From positions 1 through 31,872 of the IMG/VR virus record IMGVR_UViG_3300018079_000027: a stretch of DNA of 31,872 bases. One strand, given 5' to 3'. A program made the translations under genes and the position numbers. How positions within the stretch are numbered: position 1 is the first letter of the stretch; every line of letters starts with the position of its first letter. Under the pieces are notes generated by a model, which was not told where the DNA came from, did not search any database, and saw nothing but the letters and a program-made list of their open reading frames with translations. This document shows, in pieces, positions 16,575 through 23,939 of this stretch. Source of the stretch: a virus.

Positions 16575-19500
16575 CAGTCGCGCCCCGTGATCCAATCGGC
16601 CTCGCCTTCAGGCTCCTGCTGCTGCTCGTTCATGTCCGCGACCTCGGCATCCTTCAGCACGTTCCCATACATCGCCAGACAGAATTGCGCTCGGTCCTTG
16701 TCGCGTGACAGCGCCGCCGCCAGGGACGCCGCGAACCGCCAGGCGAGCGCATCGCGGAAGAGCGCGTTACCGAAGAACGCCGGGCAACTCACCCGCACGG
16801 TGTATTCCAGCACGAGCGGGACCGTCGCCGTCGCGACCTCGTTCGTAAAGATGACCGGGCCGGTCGCGTCGAGCCCGTCGCGGAAGGGGATCGGGGTGGG
16901 GTGATGCGCCCGGCCGGCCTCGACCGTGGCGATCCGGCGCGCGAACATCATGGCGTTCGGCGCGCGGTAGCTGTATTGCCAGTCGTTGTTGACCGGCACG
17001 GCGGCCGTGCCCCCCACGAGCACGAGGTTGGCGTAGGCGGTCGCGAAGGGCCAGGGGAAATCGCGGAGGACCGCGTTGATGTCCTCTTTGATGTGCCGCC
17101 GGGCCGTCGCGGCTTCCTCGCTCAGCTCGGTGGCCACGTTGGCCACGACGCGCGAGATCCCGATCCGCGACAGGGCGATGTTCACGAGCTTGCGCGTGTA
17201 GACTTCGCAGACCTGCCCCCCGAGGAGCCCCCCGATGTTCGTGGACGTGTTCGACAGGACGGACGCCTGATCGAGGTCGGGTTCATCGACGAGGACGACG
17301 GGCGTCACGACGGCGTCTTGCTCCACCGGTTCGCCCCAGTCGGCCGGCCTTGAGGAGTCCGACCCGACGGGCACGCTCTCGGCGTTGATACTCCAGCCCC
17401 CGTTGCCCGCCGTCGCGCTCCCTGGGAACACAAAATATGTGTAGGTGACCCCGGTCGCGTTGAGGGTGATGCCGACCGTGAACCCGTCGATGCTACCCGC
17501 GGTGATCCCCGTGGTTTGGTTCGTGCCGGCCAGCGTCGAGCTGTTGACCGTGGTGTGCGAGGGATCGCGCTGAATGGCGATGGCATTGTGGGGTTGCACG
17601 ACGGCCCACATCGGCCGCAACCCGCTCGCCGGCGCGAGCGAGATGGTGCGCGAGGCGGCCCCATCGCCCACGTAGGAGCCCATGGCCATCACCCCCGCCT
17701 GGCCGACGGCGTTATTGCCGTCGGCGCGCCGGAAGGCGACGTAGGGATAGTCCGCGAACTGCGCGGTGAGGAGCCCGGCCCGCGCGACGAGCGATCCCGC
17801 GCCGATGTCGAGCGCGTTGGTCACCGGCGTGCCCGTCGTCATGAGCGACACCGCATCGGTCGCGTGCCCCGGTCCTTTGAGGATGAGCGTGTCGGTCGTC
17901 GTCGTGCCGAGGTCTTCCTTGAACAGAAACACCAGCTCCGGCGTGAACGCCGCCGCGTCGAGCGGGACGGTCTGCGGCCCTTGGTTCTGTCCCAGAGCAA
18001 ACACACCCGCCCGCGAGAACCGCGCGGCGGGATCGCAGAAGGCGATGTACTGGTAGGTGACCCCGGTCGCGTTCACCTGCCCATGGACCGATGCGATCCG
18101 CACGAGGAACTGCATCTGTTGATCGGCCGACGGACTGCCCTGGACGAAGGCGAAGTCCTGCGTCGCATCCATCAGGCCCGAGATGTTCACGCTCTGATCC
18201 ATGCTGATGTGCGCCGCGAGCATCGACGACCACCACTTGACGCCGCCGGTGTCACTGGTGAGCGGACGGATCCAGATCCAGATCGGCGCCGCGGCGAAGA
18301 TGAGATCCTGGCCGAGGTTGTTGCCGGCATACGTGCCACCTTTGATGACGACCGGCCCAAACGGGAGTTGCCCGGCCCCCCAGGGCGACCGCGGATAGGG
18401 CGCCGTGTGGTAGCCCCGGAACGTGGGCGGCGGCGGCGCCGACGGGACCACGGGCGGGACTGCCGGCACGACATCTTCCGCGCCGAAGACACCGACCAGC
18501 TCAACACACCCGTGCAGAATCGCCGCGACGGCCGCGGTCGCGTCGTTCGCCTTTTCGTGGCGCAGCTCGATCGCGAGGTTCTTGTACGGCTGTGCGATGT
18601 CACCGTTCGGCGCGGGATCGACGTAGAGGACGTTGCGCCATTCCATGCCCGCGGCCTGGACGACCGTCGTCAACACGGCCGCCGCCGCGCCCACCTTGTA
18701 GCCGAGCTTCCCGTCCGGGGCGCCCCCGGCAGAGATGAAACCCGCGACGTTGAACCCGACCCACCCGATCGCACCCGGGTAATTGTCGAGTTGCGCCACC
18801 GCGTCGGTATCCACCGAGACCATCGCCAGGGCCGTCGTGCTCGTCAGCCCGAGGGTCGTGGACTGGGCGGCGCGTTGCGTGAGGTGGCGGACGTCTCCGG
18901 TCCAGCCACTATGCGAGGCGTTGAACGCCGTGGGTCGAATGAGCGCGACGTGGCTCCCGTTGAGCCAATCGGTCGCATGCGAGAGGCGCATCCACTTCGT
19001 CGGGTTCGTCACCGGCGGGAGATTCGTCGAGGCCTCGCGCGCTTTGTAGGTCCCGCCATTCGTCCAGCGGACGATCTCCCCGCCCACGTAGCCCGTGCCG
19101 GCGTTCCAGGCGATGAGGAGCGGGTCGAGCACGTACGGGGGGAGCCCCCCGATCCAGTCGTCAACATCGAGTCGCACCGACGAGGCGGAAATGCCCGTAA
19201 TCGAAGCCCGGCCGAGCGTCACGGTGCGCACCAAGCCCGGATCCGGCGCCGTGAGACCGGCCACGAGCAGGACGCCCTTGAGATAGACATCCATCGTGAA
19301 CACGTTGCCCACCGCACTGTGGATGATGTCGAGGCGCGCCCAGGTGTCGAGTACAAGTTGGCCGGCCGTAGTGAGCAAGGTTTTGTTCGCGCTGCTATTG
19401 ACGCGGAAGAAGGCGAATTGTCCGGTCGCGGTGACTTCAATCAACAGCCCGGACCCCGCCACCACGGACCCCGTGCTGCGATAGATCGACACCGCGGCGT

Positions 19501-20242
19501 CCGGGAACGCGAGCACCGCGCGCAGGTAGACCCGATCCCAATGCCGATCGGCATCGGGGGAGAGCGTGTGCGTGCGGACTTGCACCGTGGCGCTGTTGTC
19601 GCGCCACGCGACGCCGAACCCCTCCACCGAGCGGGAGGCGACGCGGGAGAAATCGTTGAGGGTGTCGGTGGCCCCCTCCCCGCTTTCCGGCGTTTCGATG
19701 CCGTCGATCCAGCGGCGCGGCCGAATCGGCGCCGGCTCGGTGGGCTCACTGCCCTCCGTGCCGGCCCCGGCCGCCGGCGGGTCGTAGACCACGTGCCCCG
19801 CCCAATAGAACTTCGTGCTCGAGCCAAAGAGCCACCAGCCCGTGGACCGCGTGAACGTCGCCGCGTTGCGCGGGAAGTCGTTCGAGTTGGTGAACCAGGG
19901 CGAGCTGAGATAGCCCGCGCCCGTCGCGGGGATCGCCTCGCCCACCTCCACCAGGGGGTAGGCTGGCGGATACGCGCCGTCATTGATCGCGAACTCGACC
20001 GCCGCGCCGCCTTCGGGTGGGCCTGCGGTGTAGGGTGCGCGACGGATGCACCATTCCCCTTTGACCCCGACGATCGGGAAGTTCACGGTGTCGGGGCCAT
20101 CGGCGCGCGGCACGAAGAGCAGACCCCCGACGCCGTTGGGCCACGCGTCGGTATCCCCAGCGCGCAGAAACGCAGTGAGCTGTTCCGCGTAGGTCTTGTC
20201 GCGGACGTGAATGTAGTAGTCGAGGATCTGCGTCTTGGCCAT
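16574..20242 (-). CDS. Fusion of surface/fibre-like protein to tail adaptor (T7 gp11-like) domain, 1222 aa
   Basis: Residues 1-200 form an unrecognised N-terminal region. About 205-368 looks like a LamG/concanavalin-type jelly roll. Residues 379-421 (WNAGTGYVGGEIV to KWMRLS) resemble a carbohydrate-binding type 5/12 module. A Pro-rich linker at 591-607 precedes three related modules (about 608-737, 742-838, 845-942) of the phage DUF7483-like kind, with NATGVTYQYIAF and NATGVTYTYFVF at the ends of the first and third. Residues 1011-1222 (VCEVYTRKLVNIALSRIGIS, then RHIKEDINAVLRDFPWPFA) match the adaptor / tail tubular protein A family, usually a separate protein of about 200 aa that joins portal to nozzle. 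No internal start with a ribosome binding site is visible at the junction (near 17212). The start is ATG 20242 after GAGGGGCTG. Confidence 0.85.
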   Translation of the reverse strand: MAKTQILDYYIHVRDKTYAEQLTAFLRAGDTDAWPNGVGGLLFVPRADGPDTVNFPIVGVKGEWCIRRAPYTAGPPEGGAAVEFAINDGAYPPAYPLVEVGEAIPATGAGYLSSPWFTNSNDFPRNAATFTRSTGWWLFGSSTKFYWAGHVVYDPPAAGAGTEGSEPTEPAPIRPRRWIDGIETPESGEGATDTLNDFSRVASRSVEGFGVAWRDNSATVQVRTHTLSPDADRHWDRVYLRAVLAFPDAAVSIYRSTGSVVAGSGLLIEVTATGQFAFFRVNSSANKTLLTTAGQLVLDTWARLDIIHSAVGNVFTMDVYLKGVLLVAGLTAPDPGLVRTVTLGRASITGISASSVRLDVDDWIGGLPPYVLDPLLIAWNAGTGYVGGEIVRWTNGGTYKAREASTNLPPVTNPTKWMRLSHATDWLNGSHVALIRPTAFNASHSGWTGDVRHLTQRAAQSTTLGLTSTTALAMVSVDTDAVAQLDNYPGAIGWVGFNVAGFISAGGAPDGKLGYKVGAAAAVLTTVVQAAGMEWRNVLYVDPAPNGDIAQPYKNLAIELRHEKANDATAAVAAILHGCVELVGVFGAEDVVPAVPPVVPSAPPPPTFRGYHTAPYPRSPWGAGQLPFGPVVIKGGTYAGNNLGQDLIFAAAPIWIWIRPLTSDTGGVKWWSSMLAAHISMDQSVNISGLMDATQDFAFVQGSPSADQQMQFLVRIASVHGQVNATGVTYQYIAFCDPAARFSRAGVFALGQNQGPQTVPLDAAAFTPELVFLFKEDLGTTTTDTLILKGPGHATDAVSLMTTGTPVTNALDIGAGSLVARAGLLTAQFADYPYVAFRRADGNNAVGQAGVMAMGSYVGDGAASRTISLAPASGLRPMWAVVQPHNAIAIQRDPSHTTVNSSTLAGTNQTTGITAGSIDGFTVGITLNATGVTYTYFVFPGSATAGNGGWSINAESVPVGSDSSRPADWGEPVEQDAVVTPVVLVDEPDLDQASVLSNTSTNIGGLLGGQVCEVYTRKLVNIALSRIGISRVVANVATELSEEAATARRHIKEDINAVLRDFPWPFATAYANLVLVGGTAAVPVNNDWQYSYRAPNAMMFARRIATVEAGRAHHPTPIPFRDGLDATGPVIFTNEVATATVPLVLEYTVRVSCPAFFGNALFRDALAWRFAASLAAALSRDKDRAQFCLAMYGNVLKDAEVADMNEQQQEPEGEADWITGRD
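17441..17461. repeat. 21-bp direct repeat inside the fibre-adaptor gene, copy 1
   Basis: Exact 21-base match to 18053-18073. Both copies encode the NATGVTY end of the repeated protein module, so they mark a recent or conserved module duplication. Confidence 0.85.
18053..18073. repeat. 21-bp direct repeat inside the fibre-adaptor gene, copy 2
   Basis: Partner of 17441-17461. It lies in the first of the three related protein modules, with the other copy in the third. Confidence 0.85.
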
Positions 20243-20272
20243 CAGCCCCTCAGCCCCTCACCCCAGCAGGGC

Positions 20273-20596
20273 TTACGAGAAGTGCCCCGAGGCGACCACG
20301 GTCGAGCCCGCGCCTGTCGTCACGCGCCAGCCACCACTCGCGGCCGTCACGCCGGCGATCTCCAGGTCCACCACGTAGACGCCCACGCCGCCGCCTGGTG
20401 AGTTGGGCAGAATCGGAATCGCCGCGCCGCCGGCGCCATCCTTGATGCTCACCGCGGCTGTGAGGGCCGTGGCCACGGTGATCACCAGGCGGACCAGCAC
20501 ATCGCCCGGAGCCCCGGTCGCCCCCAGCACTTGATCGGTTTGGCTGGCCGCCACCGTCTCGTAGTCGGTTTTGCGGTGATAGAGCTGTCGTCGCAT
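20273..20596 (-). CDS. Small beta-rich virion protein, probable decoration or surface protein
   Basis: A 107-residue protein. After a short basic N-terminus (MRRQLYHRKTDYETV) comes the stretch AASQTDQVLGATGAPGDVL, then alternating Val/Ala strands and a GGWRVTTGAG motif. I recognise this pattern from small proteins near capsid and tail genes of many phages, but their role is not firmly known to me. The ATG at 20596 has GGAG 9 nt upstream. The 30 bases between its stop and the next gene contain a tandem GAGGGGCT pair that supplies the next ribosome binding site. Confidence 0.75.
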   Translation of the reverse strand: MRRQLYHRKTDYETVAASQTDQVLGATGAPGDVLVRLVITVATALTAAVSIKDGAGGAAIPILPNSPGGGVGVYVVDLEIAGVTAASGGWRVTTGAGSTVVASGHFS

Positions 20597-20630
20597 GGTC
20601 TCGGTCTCCTCGTCTCTCCGGACGCGCGGC

Positions 20631-21086
20631 TTAGTCGTCGCCGATGGGGTTGCGGGTGCCGGTGGCCACGTCCCCGACGTTGTCCGGGCCGACCTGCATT
20701 CCCGGTTGCGTCTTCATTTTCAGGATGTCGTCGTGCTCCTGCCGGAGCGCCTCGTTCGGCAGCGTTAGGCTCTCGGGCACGTCCGCCCCCACGCGCTCCA
20801 TCCAGTGGGCCGACCAATCTGACGCTTTGGCCAACCGGAACACGTCGCCGACCCGTCGGCGCGTGTGCAGGTAATAGCCGACCTTCGTTGCCCGCACCTT
20901 GGCGCCTGTGCGCGCCGCCACCCCTTCGAGCGCTTGTGCCCGCGCGAGCGCGCGACTCCCGACCGTCATCGCGGCGTTCGCGGGCTCGGGCGCCACGCGC
21001 CGCGCCACCTGCCCGGTCGGAGGATTGGCCGGCACGCTCCGCGCGGGTGCGGCGGGCTTCGTCCCTTTCCGTGTCGTTGATCCCAT
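20631..21086 (-). CDS. Phage protein with a possible SH3-like core, function unknown (151 aa)
   Basis: A well-placed ribosome binding site (AAGGAG, 6 nt before ATG 21086) supports the start. The N-terminal 60 residues are basic and Pro/Ala-rich, probably disordered. Residues 60-100 (KVRATKVGYYLHTRRRVGDV, then SAHWMERV) resemble small domains in other phage head operons where a 'GYY..RRR.GD.F' motif precedes a WME motif. The C-terminus is polar and Gly/Asn-rich. Its position just after the cement gene and hairpin suggests a head-completion or minor virion role, but this is inference. Confidence 0.7.
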   Translation of the reverse strand: MGSTTRKGTKPAAPARSVPANPPTGQVARRVAPEPANAAMTVGSRALARAQALEGVAARTGAKVRATKVGYYLHTRRRVGDVFRLAKASDWSAHWMERVGADVPESLTLPNEALRQEHDDILKMKTQPGMQVGPDNVGDVATGTRNPIGDD

Positions 21087-21106
21087 CGTCGTCTCCTTGT
21101 GAAGGC

Positions 21107-21138
21107 GGCGCTGGCCCTCCGTACGGGGAGCCAGCGCC
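21107..21138 (-). terminator. Strong intergenic hairpin after the capsid genes (terminator, attenuator or processing site)
   Basis: A 9-bp perfect stem (GGCGCTGGC with GCCAGCGCC) is extended inward by a G-U pair, further C-G pairs and one mismatch, closing on a GTAC loop. It sits in the 72-base gap between the cement gene stop (21159) and the ribosome binding site of the 151-residue gene. No T-run follows on the minus strand, so it is not a textbook intrinsic terminator. It could cut transcription partly after the high-expression capsid genes, as T7 T-phi does after gene 10, or protect or process the mRNA. Confidence 0.55.
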
Positions 21139-21158
21139 GTCCGGGTGTGCGCGTGTGC

Positions 21159-21602
21159 CTAGACCGCGTAGCCCTTCGCGTAGTTCCGTGATGCCACGGA
21201 GAAGAGCGACTGTGCGGTCAACCACGCCGTGAGCGTGACCGTCGCGGCGCCGCCCACCGGCGTCACACGGATGCCGATGAACCGCAACGGCCCGGCCAGC
21301 GCCGGCGTCGGGGGCCAGGGCATGAAATGCAACGCCCCGAGCGGGAGGTCCGCCGCGAGGAAGGTCCGCTGCGACACGACGACGATCCCCGCCGTCAGCG
21401 CGCCATCCGTCGCCTGAATCAGCTCGACCAGGACGGTCGTTGCCGAGGCGGCGACATCCACATTGATACCGAAGCCCATCGGCTCACCGACGCCGATGTC
21501 ACGCTTGGGCGTGACGTTACCGAGGTCAATCGAGTTGGTGGACACCGCGACGGCCGTAAAAGCCTGTGCGTCGGAGACCAGCAACAGAGCGTCAAGAAAC
21601 AT
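21159..21602 (-). CDS. Capsid cement protein (Bbp16-like)
   Basis: A 147-residue protein beginning MFLDALLLVSDAQAFTAVAV, then STNSIDLGNVTPKRDIGVGE. This is the typical opening of the Bbp16 cement family, which sits on the outside of BPP-1-like capsids and stabilises the shell. The rest is beta-rich, ending in a TAWLTAQSLF strand. The start at 21602 has AAAGGAG 7 nt upstream; an ATG six codons earlier would place that site inside the gene. It follows the major capsid gene by 60 bases, the usual order, and precedes a strong hairpin. Confidence 0.88.
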   Translation of the reverse strand: MFLDALLLVSDAQAFTAVAVSTNSIDLGNVTPKRDIGVGEPMGFGINVDVAASATTVLVELIQATDGALTAGIVVVSQRTFLAADLPLGALHFMPWPPTPALAGPLRFIGIRVTPVGGAATVTLTAWLTAQSLFSVASRNYAKGYAV

Positions 21603-21620
21603 GGGTCCACTCCTTTGCAA

Positions 21621-21636
21621 CGCCCGGAATTGGGCG
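21621..21636 (-). other. Small hairpin between capsid and cement genes
   Basis: A 5-bp GC stem (CGCCC/GGGCG) with a 6-base loop lies just upstream of the cement gene's ribosome binding site. It is weak and may be chance. It could modulate cement translation or mark an mRNA processing point. Confidence 0.25.
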
Positions 21637-21662
21637 ATCTGCTCTGATGGTGCATCCGACCG

Positions 21663-22808
21663 CTAGGGGATCGTCGCCTCGGTGTTCAGGATGGCATCGA
21701 CGCGCCGGATGGGCACGTTGCCGAACATGAGCACCCTCTTGCCCGCGAAGTTCTCGTAGGTCAACCCGCCGCCGGCCGAGACATCGGCTCGCGCCTGCTT
21801 CCGCAGGTAGCGGCTGACGCGCCGGTTGACGTAGAACACCCGCTTGCCGAGCGCGTTGGGGATCAGCTCGTCCGCCTGTTCCATGTGATCGATCAGGTCG
21901 GTCGGTGTGGCACCGGTCAGGTTGCTCGTGTCGATGTTGGCGATTCGCACGATGTAGCGCCAATCCTTCACGACCAGCCCGGCCTTCCACTGATACCGCT
22001 CGCGCAACGCGCGCATCCGCGCGCCCGCGACGCCGGCGGTGACTTCGACCGTCTCTTCCCCGTAGTCGTCGTGGACGAGCCCGGCCTTCGAGCCCTTCGG
22101 GAAAATCCCGTGGCAGGTGTCCTCCCCCCAGGCGACGAGCCAGATGCTCGTATTGTCCGAGCCGACCCCATCCGCTTTGATGATGTTGTCGCCGTTGCTG
22201 GCGGTGGAATCCGAGAAGCGCGGCGCGAGGCCGGTGAACTCCTCAGGGGCGAGCCCGCCGTTGCCGTAGATCAGGGTCGAGGCCATTTCCTGATTCATGG
22301 CTTCGAGGAACGCCTTCGCTTCCGACAAGCGGAACGCGGAGATGTTCCCGTTGAGCATCGCGAGATCCTTGTCCACTTCCGACCACGCTTCGAGCATCCC
22401 GGTCTGCTCGTCGATCTGCACGGTCGTGGACTTGGACGGCGCGACGCCCTGGTTGAGCATGCGCCAGAACACGGAGGGGAGGCCCGACCGCACCGTCGTG
22501 CGGTGCCCGGTGGGTAGGTTCCCTTCGCGCCAGAGCATGTCGTCGAGCAACTCGTTCGACTGGCTCAACAGTTCGACGATGTCCGGCACTTTGCCGTTCG
22601 GGTCGAGGCGCTTGGCCCAATCGTTCAGGGTCAGCGCGCCGGTGCCCAAGACCACGCCGAACACCACCAGCGTGTTCACCGGGTTACTGAAGAACTCCGC
22701 CAGAGCGCCGGAGCCCAGCCCCGAGCCCGTGTGGACGAGCGAGGCCGCGCTCACCGGCTCGCCGAACGCCATCAGCGCGGCGAGGATGACCAGCAACAAT
22801 CGAAACAT
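21663..22808 (-). CDS. Major capsid protein with hydrophobic N-terminal extension
   Basis: A 381-residue protein. From residue 58 (GALTLNDWAKRLDPNGKV, then LDDMLWREGNLPTGHRTTVR) it matches the major capsid family of BPP-1-like podoviruses through to the C-terminus, so the shell subunit is complete. Family members as I know them start close to the TLNDWAKR motif. Here about 57 extra residues precede it: a signal-peptide-like stretch (MFRLLLVILAALMAFGEPVS, possible cleavage after VSA at 19-21), a Gly/Ser linker, then a second hydrophobic segment (about 44-57). The ATG at 22808 has GGAG 8 nt upstream. GTG codons near 22660 could start a conventional-length protein but lack a ribosome binding site. 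Confidence 0.9.
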   Translation of the reverse strand: MFRLLLVILAALMAFGEPVSAASLVHTGSGLGSGALAEFFSNPVNTLVVFGVVLGTGALTLNDWAKRLDPNGKVPDIVELLSQSNELLDDMLWREGNLPTGHRTTVRSGLPSVFWRMLNQGVAPSKSTTVQIDEQTGMLEAWSEVDKDLAMLNGNISAFRLSEAKAFLEAMNQEMASTLIYGNGGLAPEEFTGLAPRFSDSTASNGDNIIKADGVGSDNTSIWLVAWGEDTCHGIFPKGSKAGLVHDDYGEETVEVTAGVAGARMRALRERYQWKAGLVVKDWRYIVRIANIDTSNLTGATPTDLIDHMEQADELIPNALGKRVFYVNRRVSRYLRKQARADVSAGGGLTYENFAGKRVLMFGNVPIRRVDAILNTEATIP

Positions 22809-22816
22809 GGATCCGT

Positions 22817-22820
22817 CTCC
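22817..22820 (-). promoter_or_regulatory. Ribosome binding site of the major capsid gene
   Basis: GGAG, 8 bases before ATG 22808. It is the only good Shine-Dalgarno match near the capsid gene and is the main evidence that the long, hydrophobic N-terminus is translated. Confidence 0.7.
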
Positions 22821-22836
22821 AGTTGGGGTCTACGCG

Positions 22837-23559
22837 CTAGGGCGTGGCGGCTTTGTCGAGTGCCCGCGAGGTGGCATGGTCGTAGAACTTCGAGGCGGTG
22901 TCGGTCCCGCCGCTCGCGCTGGCACTCGATCCCGTGCGTCCCGGTGCGTCTTCCCCCATCAGTTTGCCGAGGTCGGCCAAGAACGACACGACCTCGATGT
23001 GATTGCCAGCCCCGCCTCGGTTCATGAAGGCGAGAAACCCGTCACGACGCGGATGACCCTCAGGACGCACGCGCGCGATAGCGGCTTTGGCGAGCGTCTG
23101 CGTGCTCGCCAGGTGATCCCCGCCATACTCCGCGTCCGCCTTCGTTGTCGCGGCCCACTTCGCCGACTGGGCGGCGACCCGCGCGCCGAGGCGTGTCGCC
23201 TCGCTGGCCAGTTCGGCCTGCGCTTCGTCGTTCGTCCAGTCGTTCTCACGGGCCAGCGTCTCCAGATAGGTGAGGTCCTCGGTCGTGATGAACTCCGTCG
23301 CCTCCGTCGGAACCGTCAGCGCATACGTGGCGGGCGCTTTCGTCCCGCCCGCTGCGGCGGCGGCCGTGGCCGTGGCGGCGGCGGTCGCTTTGTCGGCGAC
23401 CTCTTTGGCAGCGGCATCGGCCGCTGCCTTCTGCTCGGGTGTCTGCGTGGCACCGGCGGTCTGCGCCGTGTCCCCTGCTGGCGACCCTGAGCGATTGGGT
23501 GTGGAAGCGGCGGCGGTAGCGTCGGCGGGCGCCTGTGCCCCGGCTGCGGCTGTCGTCAT
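22837..23559 (-). CDS. Head scaffolding protein
   Basis: A 240-residue acidic, Ala-rich protein placed directly before the major capsid gene, the standard scaffold position. The first 75 residues are low-complexity Ala/Thr/Gly and probably disordered. Residues 80-210 hold YALTVPTEAT, ARENDWTNDEAQAE, DAEYGGDHLASTQTLAKAAI and GNHIEVVSFLADLGKLMGED, a series I recognise from scaffold-type proteins of BPP-1-like and related podoviruses. A Ser/Gly-rich tail follows. Such proteins guide capsid assembly and then leave or are cleaved. I see no protease motif. The start overlaps the Bbp19-like stop by 4 nt (ATGA). Confidence 0.82.
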   Translation of the reverse strand: MTTAAAGAQAPADATAAASTPNRSGSPAGDTAQTAGATQTPEQKAAADAAAKEVADKATAAATATAAAAAGGTKAPATYALTVPTEATEFITTEDLTYLETLARENDWTNDEAQAELASEATRLGARVAAQSAKWAATTKADAEYGGDHLASTQTLAKAAIARVRPEGHPRRDGFLAFMNRGGAGNHIEVVSFLADLGKLMGEDAPGRTGSSASASGGTDTASKFYDHATSRALDKAATP

Positions 23560-23939
23560 GGTGTGTCGTCTCCTGTGTCGGCGCGCGCGGTGTGCATCGC
23601 GGCGATCTCGGCGGCCTCAGCCCGTTGCTTGGCCCGCATGTCGTGTTCCATCAACTCGAAGAGATCCTCGTCGGCGCGGAGGAGCGCGGCCTTCAGTTCG
23701 AGCCCGAAGTTCCGGCGCCCTTCCCGGAAATACATGATCGAGCCTGAGTGATCGAACACGGTGTCGTCCAGGCCGGCCCGCCCGAGGATCTCCCACATCA
23801 ACCGCCGCCCATCCGCCTGATTCATGACCGCCCGGACCACAGCGAGGAACTCGTCCTCGCGCTGCTGTTCTTTGCGGCGCGCGAAGGCGACCTGTTTGCG
23901 GTCGGCCGCGTTCTTGACGAGGGGCTCACGGTCTCTCAT
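23556..23939 (-). CDS. Bbp19-like phage protein
   Basis: A 127-residue helical, charged protein. MRDREPLVKNAADRKQV at the start, GRRLMWEILGRAGL in the middle and MYFREGRRNFGLELKAAL after it are the marks of the Bbp19-like family, named from phage BPP-1. It is typically found between portal and scaffold genes. Its exact role is not known to me; its position points to head assembly. It overlaps both neighbours by 4 nt (ATGA), so it is very likely translationally coupled to the portal gene. Confidence 0.85.
   Translation of the reverse strand: MRDREPLVKNAADRKQVAFARRKEQQREDEFLAVVRAVMNQADGRRLMWEILGRAGLDDTVFDHSGSIMYFREGRRNFGLELKAALLRADEDLFELMEHDMRAKQRAEAAEIAAMHTARADTGDDTP

Noticed and set aside
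17516-20401. Long plus-strand open frame (961 codons), with similar ones at 1444-3408 and 23963-26005
   Set aside because: These are antisense shadows of recognised minus-strand genes in GC-rich DNA. Their translations are Arg/Pro/His-rich with no recognisable domains or operon junctions.
22640-22665. GTG codons as the real start of the capsid protein
   Set aside because: They would give a conventional length, but no ribosome binding site precedes them, while ATG 22808 has a good one. Kept as the main alternative.
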